Source of the DNA: a bacterium
Lineage (GTDB): Bacteria; Actinomycetota; Acidimicrobiia; Acidimicrobiales; Bin134
Length of the DNA stretch: 12,178 nucleotides
Reading direction: 5' to 3'
Assembly: GCA_028820035.1 (NCBI GenBank)
Contig: JAPPKI010000391.1
Location: forward strand, 1 to 12,178
How positions within the stretch are numbered: position 1 is the first letter of the stretch; each line of letters begins with the position of its first letter. Below are positions 6,690 through 12,178 of this stretch, in pieces. A program made the translations under genes and the position numbers. The notes under the pieces are model-generated. The model saw nothing but the letters and a program-made list of their open reading frames with translations. It did not search any database and was not told the origin of the DNA.

Positions 6690-7870
6690 TGAGTGAGCGG
6701 ATGGAACGGCGGGCTGTGATCAGTGGCGCGGCCCAGTCCGAGGTCGGCCGCCGGCTGTACCGCACCGGCATCGACCTCACCGTCGAAGCCGCGCTCCGGG
6801 CTGTCGAGGACGCCGGACTCACCACCGCTGACATCGACGGCGTGTCCACCTATCCGGGCTTCGGCGGCTCCTTCGGAGGGGCAATGGGGGCTGAACTGCA
6901 CGAGGCTCTGAGACTGTCGCTCAACTGGCGCAGCGCGGGCGTGGAGACCGCCGGACCGCTGGGCGCGGTCCACAACGCGATCCTGGCAGTGGCGACCGGC
7001 CTGGCTCGCCACGTGCTGGTGTTCCGCACCGTGGTCGAGGGCAGCGGAGGGCCGCTGCGCCCCGGCAGCGGCGGCGGGGGCGGCGGCGGAATGGCCGGCT
7101 CGGCCGGCCCGTTCCAGTTCATGATCCCCTACGGCGCGGCGTCGGCCGCCTGCTGGGTCGCCTGCTACGCCCGCCGCCACATGCACGACTACGGCACCAC
7201 CCGCAGCCAGCTCGGCGCCATCGCGGTCAACGGGCGGGCCAACGCGGTGGCCAACCCCAAGGCCATCTACACCGATCCCATGACCATCGACGACTACCTG
7301 GCCGTGCGCATGGTCAGCGATCCGCTGTGCCTCTATGACTGTGATGTTCCCTGCGACGGATCCACGGCGGTGGTGGTCTCGCACCGCGACTACGCACCCG
7401 ACGCCCCGGCGGGCGCGGTCGGCGTCAACGCCATGGGGACCGCCATCCGGGGCCGGCCTTCCTGGGACCAATTCGATGACCTGACGTCGATGATGATGCG
7501 CCACACCGCCGCTTCGATGTGGGAGCGCACCGAGCTGACCGTCGACGACGTGGACACCGCTCAGTTGTACGACGGCTTCAGCTGGCTGACCCTGGCCTGG
7601 ATCGAGGCCATGGGCTTCTGCGGCAAGGGGGAGAGCGGGGCCTTCGTGGAGGGCGGCGTCAACATCGGCCCCGACGGTTCTGTGCCGCTCAACACCTCCG
7701 GCGGCCAACTCTCCGCCGGCCGGCTGCACGGCTTCGGCCACCTGCACGAGGCAGTGATGCAGTTGCGGGGCGCGGCCAACATCCAGGTACCGGGCTGCGA
7801 GGTGGTCGCGGTCGGAGCCGGCGGCGGCCCCGAGACCGGATGCCTGCTGCTGACCAAGGGCCCGTCATGA
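6689..7870 (+). CDS. Thiolase-superfamily protein of the lipid-transfer-protein type (Ltp2-like), lacking catalytic cysteines
   Basis: A 393-residue cytoplasmic protein with the thiolase fold. N-terminal cues are AVISGAAQSEVGR and VEAALRAVEDAGLTTADIDG. C-terminal cues are LYDGFSW (293-299), TSGGQLSAGRLHGFGHLHEAV (336-356) and AVGAGGGPETG (374-384). The nucleophilic Cys of true thiolases is absent: the equivalent stretch VETAGPLGAV (85-94) has none. The C-terminal Cys-Gly-Gly-Gly motif reads GAGGG, and the thiolase His-Pro motif is replaced. The protein is therefore probably not a thiolase but resembles Ltp2, which with a DUF35 partner performs retro-aldol cleavage of a beta-hydroxyacyl-CoA in sterol side-chain degradation; Tyr294 is a candidate catalytic residue. 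A run of seven glycines (128-134) is peculiar. The DUF35 partner follows directly with an ATGA overlap. The exact reaction and substrate are inferred. Confidence 0.88.
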   Translation: MSERMERRAVISGAAQSEVGRRLYRTGIDLTVEAALRAVEDAGLTTADIDGVSTYPGFGGSFGGAMGAELHEALRLSLNWRSAGVETAGPLGAVHNAILAVATGLARHVLVFRTVVEGSGGPLRPGSGGGGGGGMAGSAGPFQFMIPYGAASAACWVACYARRHMHDYGTTRSQLGAIAVNGRANAVANPKAIYTDPMTIDDYLAVRMVSDPLCLYDCDVPCDGSTAVVVSHRDYAPDAPAGAVGVNAMGTAIRGRPSWDQFDDLTSMMMRHTAASMWERTELTVDDVDTAQLYDGFSWLTLAWIEAMGFCGKGESGAFVEGGVNIGPDGSVPLNTSGGQLSAGRLHGFGHLHEAVMQLRGAANIQVPGCEVVAVGAGGGPETGCLLLTKGPS

Positions 7871-8289
7871 GCGGGGACAACCCGCCCCGGTTCGTGCTGG
7901 CCTCGCCCGAGAGCGAGTTCTACTGGCGTTCCGGAGCCGACGGCCGGCTCAGGATCCAGCGGTGCGGCGAATGCTCCCGCTGGGTCCACCCGCCCGGCCC
8001 GGCCTGCCCCTTCTGCCACTCCCGCCGGGTCGGCCCCGAACCGGTGGCCGGAACCGGCACCGTCGCCACGTACACGATCAACCGCAAGGAGTGGATCCCG
8101 GGGTTCACGCCGCCCTATGTCTTCGCGTTCGTCGAGCTCGACGAGGATCCGACGGTGCGGATCGGCACCAACATCGTCGACTGCGAGATCGAAGAGGTCG
8201 AGATCGGGATGCGGGTCGAGGTGCTGTTCGAGGAGAGCGGCGAGTGGCACGTCCCGCTGTTCCGTCCCGCAGTCACTGAAGGGACCTGA
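7867..8289 (+). CDS. DUF35 zinc-ribbon/OB-fold protein, probable partner of the thiolase-like protein
   Basis: A 140-residue protein with two parts: a rubredoxin-like zinc ribbon with C33xxC36 and C47xxC50, then a small OB-fold (about 58-135; GTGTVATYTINRKEWIPGF, then PPYVFAFVELDEDPTVRIGTN). This is the ChsH2/DUF35 arrangement that binds thiolase-like proteins and CoA ligands. The frame is open far upstream, but ATG 7867 is chosen because it overlaps the thiolase-like stop (ATGA), has AAGGG 6 nt upstream, and gives a normal family start (FYWRSGADGRLRIQRC). Unlike ChsH2 it has no fused MaoC hydratase domain, so any hydratase must be a separate gene elsewhere. The function is inferred as activator or substrate-binding subunit of the neighbouring Ltp2-like enzyme. 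Confidence 0.92.
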   Translation: MSGDNPPRFVLASPESEFYWRSGADGRLRIQRCGECSRWVHPPGPACPFCHSRRVGPEPVAGTGTVATYTINRKEWIPGFTPPYVFAFVELDEDPTVRIGTNIVDCEIEEVEIGMRVEVLFEESGEWHVPLFRPAVTEGT

Positions 8290-9119
8290 TGGCGGTCATC
8301 ACCCTCGACGACCTGCTCGGCTGCCTGGAAGTGGAGCTGGTGCGGCCGGGCGTGTGGACCGCGCCCAATATCGAGATGGACTACCCCCGGATCTTCGGCG
8401 GCCAGCTGCTGGCCCAAGCGGTCGCGCTGGGGGCGGCTACCACCGAGGGCAAGGTTGTCAAGTCGTTGAGCTGCCTGTTCCCGAGGGAGGGTTCGACCAC
8501 CGATCCGCTCGAGTTCGAGGTGGAGGAGACCCAGACCGGACGAACCTTCGCGCTGCGCCGGATCCGAGCCAGCCAGCATGGCAAGACCATCTTTGCGGCC
8601 ATGCTCTCGATGCACGTGCTGGAGCACGCGTCGGCTTTCGAGCATCAGGAACCAGCCCCCGACGTGGGCCGCCCTGACGAGGCCGCCGCGACGGACATGT
8701 CCATGATCCCCTGGACGACCAGGGTGACGGGCGGCGCCGACTTGCGGGACTCCGCACCGGCTCCTCCCCGCTACGCCTTCTGGACCCGCGTCGAGGACCG
8801 GCCCCTGGGCGACGACCCGGCCGTTCACCAGGCGCTGCTGGCCCACGCCACCGACCTGACCATCGTCGGAACGGTGCTGCTCCCGGTCGAGGGTGTGAGC
8901 CAGGCCGACTCCTACCACACCCTCCACACCGCAGTGACCAGCCACACCGTCTGGTTCCACCGCCCGTTCCGCCTCGACGGGTGGTGCCTGATCGCGCAGC
9001 ACTCGCCCACTCTGGCCCGGGCTCGGGGCTTCGGCCAGGGCCACGCCTTCGATGCCGGCGGTGCGCTGGTCGCCTCCTTCGCCCAGGAGTGCATGATCCG
9101 TCCCATCGACCAGGGCTAG
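8289..9119 (+). CDS. Acyl-CoA thioesterase II (TesB-like, double hotdog)
   Basis: A 276-residue protein of the TesB/ACOT8 family, which hydrolyses acyl-CoA to free acid and CoA. The first hotdog is about residues 1-115, with YPRIFGGQLLAQA (32-44). The second is about 160-272, with VWFHRPFRLDGW (221-232), ARGFGQGHAF (245-254) and VASFAQECMIR (261-271). Of the E. coli TesB catalytic triad (Asp204, Thr228, Gln278), the Gln is kept at 266. The Asp that precedes the conserved His in 'DH..WFH' reads Ser218-His219 here, and the Thr position falls at Pro240-Thr241. Activity may be altered. The ATG at 8289 shares one base with the DUF35 stop and has AAGGGA 4-5 nt upstream. It may release CoA from a product or dead-end intermediate of the pathway (inference). 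Confidence 0.9.
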   Translation: MAVITLDDLLGCLEVELVRPGVWTAPNIEMDYPRIFGGQLLAQAVALGAATTEGKVVKSLSCLFPREGSTTDPLEFEVEETQTGRTFALRRIRASQHGKTIFAAMLSMHVLEHASAFEHQEPAPDVGRPDEAAATDMSMIPWTTRVTGGADLRDSAPAPPRYAFWTRVEDRPLGDDPAVHQALLAHATDLTIVGTVLLPVEGVSQADSYHTLHTAVTSHTVWFHRPFRLDGWCLIAQHSPTLARARGFGQGHAFDAGGALVASFAQECMIRPIDQG

Positions 9120-9132
9120 AGCAGAAGGAAGA

Positions 9133-10287
9133 GTGCGCGCCGTGTCTGCTGAAGCGCGTCCGTCCCTGGTGATCAACGCCGCGGTGATGGCCACCGTGTC
9201 CACCGTGCTGCCCGGATTCCTCATCGGCGCCATGTCGGTGCAGGTGAGTGCGGAGATGGGCGTTTCCGAAGGCGTCTACGGATGGGGTCTCGGATCGTTC
9301 TTCGGGGCCGCCATGGTCGGGTCGATCATGCTAGGGCGGCTGGCCCAGCGAATCGGGCCGCTCAACCAGATGACCCTCGCGCTCGGAGTGTCCATCGCGG
9401 TGCAACTGGCTCTGGCCGCCAGCGCCCGCTCGTTCCTGGCGGTGATCGGCTTCCTGGTGCTGGCCGGGCTGGCCAACGCCGCCAACCAGACGTCGGTCAA
9501 CCTGGCCCTGGCCCAGGCTCAACTGCCCCGGCTGGGTCTGGCCGTGTCGATCAAGCAGTCGGGCCTGCCTACGGCCACCCTGCTGGCCGGCTTCGCGGTG
9601 CCCTCGCTGGCGCTAACCGTGGGCTGGCGCTGGGCCTATGTGGCTGGCGCGGCGTTCGCGCTGATGTCGCTGGTGCTGGTCAGGGCGGCCGTCGGATCGT
9701 CGGTGTTCCGCACTCCGGCCCGTGTGGCCGAGCCGGAGTCGTCGTCCCGGGATCTCTTCCTGGGCGCCGTGGTGGGTGCGTTCCTGGCATTCAGCGCTGG
9801 ATCACTGGTCGCGTGGGGGGTCGGCTCCGGCGTTGACGCCGGGCTGGGACCCGGCACCGCCGGGCTGTTCCTGAGTGTCGGGGCGGCCACCGGCATCACG
9901 ATGAGAGTCGTGAGCGGTTGGCTGTCGGACACGATGAGGGTCAAGCCGTTCCGGGCGGGGGGCATCACCGCCCTGATCGGCTCGATAGGCATGGCCGGGC
10001 TGGCTTTGCGCTCCCCGGCCACCCATGTGGCCGCCATGCTGCTGTCCTTCGGATGCGGCTGGATCTGGCCGGTGTTCACGAACTACGGGATCGTGCGGGC
10101 CAACCCTCGAGCCGCTGGCAGTGCCACCGGGATCACGCAGATGGGTGTCTACGTCGGGGTATTCGTGGGGCCTCTGGTCACGGGGTGGCTGATCGAGCAC
10201 TCCGGCTACCCGGCGATGTGGCTGGCCGTGGCTGCCTCGTCGGTGGCCGGTGCGGTCGTGTCGATCCGCGTGGCCGACCGCTTCTAA
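9133..10287 (+). CDS. Major facilitator superfamily transporter
   Basis: A 384-residue membrane protein with about 12 predicted transmembrane segments in two halves split by a hydrophilic loop (about 185-207). MFS loop motifs are visible as GRLAQRIGP (68-76) between helices 2 and 3 and SGWLSDTMRVKPF (261-273) at the equivalent place in the second half. VSIKQSGLPTATLLAG (138-153) resembles small-solute/cyanate-like MFS members common in actinobacteria. It lies 13 nt after the thioesterase. Two GTG starts are possible: 9133, with AGGA only 3 nt upstream, and 9142, with the same site 12 nt upstream; the first is used here, uncertainly. It might export a product such as the free acid made by the thioesterase or provide a second uptake route; direction and solute are not visible. 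Confidence 0.9.
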   Translation: MRAVSAEARPSLVINAAVMATVSTVLPGFLIGAMSVQVSAEMGVSEGVYGWGLGSFFGAAMVGSIMLGRLAQRIGPLNQMTLALGVSIAVQLALAASARSFLAVIGFLVLAGLANAANQTSVNLALAQAQLPRLGLAVSIKQSGLPTATLLAGFAVPSLALTVGWRWAYVAGAAFALMSLVLVRAAVGSSVFRTPARVAEPESSSRDLFLGAVVGAFLAFSAGSLVAWGVGSGVDAGLGPGTAGLFLSVGAATGITMRVVSGWLSDTMRVKPFRAGGITALIGSIGMAGLALRSPATHVAAMLLSFGCGWIWPVFTNYGIVRANPRAAGSATGITQMGVYVGVFVGPLVTGWLIEHSGYPAMWLAVAASSVAGAVVSIRVADRF

Positions 10288-10312
10288 CTCCGCTGACCCC
10301 ATCGCACCGGCC

Positions 10313-10334
10313 CATGGCCCATCATTGGGCCATG
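10313..10334 (+). promoter_or_regulatory. Perfect 9-bp hairpin covering both possible start codons of the metallo-hydrolase gene
   Basis: CATGGCCCA (10313-10321) and TGGGCCATG (10326-10334) are exact inverted repeats with a 4-nt loop, TCAT. The left arm contains the in-frame ATG at 10314 and the right arm the ATG at 10332; neither is preceded by a ribosome-binding site. The stem would bury either start in the mRNA. It could be a translational control hairpin or a DNA operator; chance cannot be ruled out. Confidence 0.45.
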
Positions 10335-11648
10335 ACCAGCGACATTCTGGCCAGGTCGGCCGCCGCCATTGACGACAACGTGATGTTCGAGTCCGACGGG
10401 CGGCCCTTCGGCTTGGGACTGCCCAGCGACGGCCTGGGCGCCAGCCACGAATTGCGCGACGGCGTCACCATGATCGAGTCCTTTGCTCATGTGCATGTGA
10501 TAGAGGCCGACTCCGCCGCCGTTGTATTCGACTCCAGCGTCCCCGATCTCGGGCCCCGGGTGGCCGATCGGGTTCGGACCGGAACCCGGGCACCGGTGAG
10601 CCATGTCGTCCTCACCCACGGACACCGCGACCACGCCGGCGGGGCGGCCGCTCTCGTTGACGGTCTGGCCACGCCGGGAGCGCGTCCGCTGCTGGTGGGG
10701 CACGAGGCCCTGCCGCACCGGGTGGCCCGGTACCGGCTGACCGACGGCTACAACCAGGTCATCAACCAGCGGCAGTTCGGACGGGTGCCCAACTGGGACC
10801 TGGCCGGCGGCTGGGCGTTCGAGGTGCCCGATCTGGATGTGTCGTTCAACCGTCGGATCACCCTGGACGTTGGCGGGCTTGAAGTCGAGTTGCGTCATGT
10901 GAAAGCCGAGACCGACGACCACCTGTGGGCATGGATCGCGGAGAGGGCCGTGGCAGTCACCGGCGACCTGATGCTGTGGCACTTCCCCAACGCCGGCAAC
11001 CCGGCCAAGTCGCAGCGCTACCCGCTGGAATGGGTCGCGGCGCTGCGCGACATTGCCGAGGTCGGCGCGGAGCTGCTGCTGCCCGGTCACGGGCTGCCCA
11101 TCGCCGGCCGCGAGCGGATCCGTCGCGTGCTGCTGGACACGGCGTCGGTGCTCGAGGAGTTGACGATGATGACCCTCGACCTGATGAACCGCGGGGCGAG
11201 CCTCGACGACGTGCTGGCCGAGGCCCGCCTGGCCGGCGAGCGGATCCGGCGCCCCTACCTGGCGCCCACCTATGACGAGCCGGAATTCGTTGTCCGCAAC
11301 GTCTGGCGGCTCTACGGCGGCTGGTACGACGGCGTCGCCAGCAACCTCAAGCCGGCCCGCTACGCCTCGGTGGCGGCGGAGCTGGCCGATCTGGCCGGTG
11401 GACCGCTCGCCCTGGCCCGCCGGGCCGAGACCCTGGCCGGGGAGGGGAAGACCGCACTGGCGTGCCACCTGATCGATCTGGCAGCGGCGGCCGAGCCCAC
11501 CGAGGCCGCGGTGCACGGCGTGCGGGCCGGGATCTACTGGCAGCGCCGGGCCGAGCAGCAGTCGGTCATGGCTGCGGCCATATACGAGTCGACGGCCCGC
11601 GAGTCAGACGCGAGAGCGGCCGCGGGACTGGGCGAGGTGGCCGGCTAG
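10332..11648 (+). CDS. Metallo-beta-lactamase-fold hydrolase related to alkylsulfatases
   Basis: A 438-residue protein. The metal-binding motif THGHRDH (95-101) gives His96, His98, Asp100 and His101; further likely ligands are Glu193 (in AETDDH), Asp212 (VTGDLM) and His253 (PGHG). After the metallo-beta-lactamase domain (to about 262), a helical region with PTYDEPEFVVRNVWRLYGGWYDG (312-334) and NLKPA matches the dimerisation domain of SdsA1-type alkylsulfatases. The SCP2-like C-terminal domain of those enzymes (about 650 residues in SdsA1) is missing, and I do not see their conserved His/Asn-rich segment before the final His. Alkylsulfatase activity is therefore uncertain; a thioesterase, lactonase or other esterase is equally possible. 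The start is taken at 10332 (MTSDILARS); 10314 (MAHHWAM) is an alternative, and neither has a ribosome-binding site. It is the last plus-strand gene of the run, and its end overlaps the convergent MFS gene by 45 bp. Confidence 0.85.
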   Translation: MTSDILARSAAAIDDNVMFESDGRPFGLGLPSDGLGASHELRDGVTMIESFAHVHVIEADSAAVVFDSSVPDLGPRVADRVRTGTRAPVSHVVLTHGHRDHAGGAAALVDGLATPGARPLLVGHEALPHRVARYRLTDGYNQVINQRQFGRVPNWDLAGGWAFEVPDLDVSFNRRITLDVGGLEVELRHVKAETDDHLWAWIAERAVAVTGDLMLWHFPNAGNPAKSQRYPLEWVAALRDIAEVGAELLLPGHGLPIAGRERIRRVLLDTASVLEELTMMTLDLMNRGASLDDVLAEARLAGERIRRPYLAPTYDEPEFVVRNVWRLYGGWYDGVASNLKPARYASVAAELADLAGGPLALARRAETLAGEGKTALACHLIDLAAAAEPTEAAVHGVRAGIYWQRRAEQQSVMAAAIYESTARESDARAAAGLGEVAG

Positions 11649-12178
11649 CAGGGCGACCGCGGCCACGGCCGACACCGCGCCCGAAATCGCCATCGTCTGA
11701 GCGAAGGAGGTGGCGAAGGCCTGCGAGGTCTCCGCGATCGTCGCCTGGGCAGCAGCTTCGCCGGCCGCCCCCGATTGCGCCAGCCCATACGCGGCCTCGA
11801 TGGCCGCCCCCATCGATTCGCCCGCCGCCGCGGCCACCTCAGGCGGCAGGATGTCGACGTCCACGGTGTTGCGATAGATCGAGGTGGACAATGCGCCCAG
11901 CGTGGCGATTCCCAGCGCGGCCCCAAGCTCCCGGGCGGTGTCGTTGACCGCCGAACCGATCCCGGCCTTCTCGTACGGGGTGGCGACCATGATGTCGTTG
12001 GTGGCCGGGGTCATGGCCAGGCTCAGCCCCGCGCCGGCCAGCACCAGCGGACCGAGCAGAAACCAGTAGCTGGTCTCCGTGTCGACCATCGCCAGCGGCA
12101 GTAAGGTGAGGGCGAGGACGGCTAAGCCGGCGGCCATGACCCGGCGCGACCCGAAGCGCTCTGCCAGCGGGGCCGTGA
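11604..12178 (-). CDS. DHA2-type (EmrB/QacA) MFS transporter, C-terminal 190 residues (runs off right edge)
   Basis: The minus-strand frame is open from the window end to TGA at 11604-11606. The first complete codons read TAPLAERFGSRRVMAAGL, an MFS cytoplasmic-loop motif (L.ERFG.R), so the protein clearly starts outside the window and the Met at 12137 is internal. GPLVLAGAGLSLAMTPATND, then GIGSAVNDTARELGAALGIATLGAL, is characteristic of the C-terminal half of 14-helix DHA2 drug exporters. It is followed by a long Ala-rich extracytoplasmic loop and a last helix (QTMAISGAVSAVAAVALLAGH). Such proteins use the proton gradient to expel drugs or amphipathic compounds. Its 3' end overlaps the convergent metallo-hydrolase gene by 45 bp. 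Any functional link to the plus-strand run is unproven. Confidence 0.9.
   Translation of the reverse strand, partial: TAPLAERFGSRRVMAAGLAVLALTLLPLAMVDTETSYWFLLGPLVLAGAGLSLAMTPATNDIMVATPYEKAGIGSAVNDTARELGAALGIATLGALSTSIYRNTVDVDILPPEVAAAAGESMGAAIEAAYGLAQSGAAGEAAAQATIAETSQAFATSFAQTMAISGAVSAVAAVALLAGHLAQSRGRSRV

Noticed and set aside
7044..7090. Gly-rich GGC/GGG run in the thiolase-like gene as a possible frameshift or assembly slip
   Set aside because: The frame continues correctly through family motifs on both sides, so it is an in-frame glycine loop.
10284..11516. 410-codon minus-strand frame opposite the metallo-hydrolase
   Set aside because: No domain or initiation signal; the plus-strand frame has the complete MBL motifs.
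11618..11664. 8-bp inverted repeat GGCCGCGG/CCGCGGCC around the metallo-hydrolase stop as a bidirectional terminator
   Set aside because: The loop is 31 nt, there is no T-tract on either strand, and the arms are simple GC-rich sequence likely to occur by chance.

Overview
The window is GC-rich coding DNA with almost no intergenic space, GTG as well as ATG starts, and many 1-nt or 4-nt gene overlaps. Together with a fused LivHM permease and an Ltp2-like thiolase/DUF35 pair, this suggests a free-living high-GC actinomycetote, perhaps of the Acidimicrobiia type. That placement is inferred from style and gene content; no marker gene or RNA gene is present. There are no tRNA, rRNA, CRISPR or insertion-sequence features, and no recognisable transcription regulator.

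Layout. On the minus strand, two acyl-CoA dehydrogenase (ACAD) genes lie in tandem: a complete one (176-1378) and, 4 nt downstream, the first 57 codons of a second (1-171, running off the left edge). A roughly 160-bp divergent region (1379-1542) separates them from a long plus-strand run of nine genes (1543-11648). In order these are: a lipoprotein solute-binding protein; a fused LivH-LivM permease; LivG and LivF ATPases; a cysteine-less thiolase-like protein of the Ltp2 type; a DUF35 zinc-ribbon/OB-fold protein; a TesB-like thioesterase; an MFS transporter; and a metallo-beta-lactamase-fold protein related to alkylsulfatases. From the permease to the thioesterase every junction overlaps by 1 or 4 nt, so these six genes are almost certainly co-translated. 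On the right, the 3' end of a DHA2-type MFS exporter gene (11604-12178, minus strand) converges on and overlaps the last plus-strand gene by 45 bp.

How the genes may work together. The binding protein, permease and ATPases would import a small acid or similar solute. The thiolase-like/DUF35 pair matches the architecture of Ltp2 with the DUF35 part of ChsH2, the retro-aldolase of actinobacterial sterol side-chain degradation. The tandem ACADs recall the heteromeric ACADs (ChsE1/ChsE2 type) of the same pathway. The window therefore looks like an uptake-plus-side-chain-shortening module for an acyl-CoA-forming carboxylate. The CoA ligase and MaoC-type hydratase such a route needs are not in the window, and the real substrate cannot be read from sequence.
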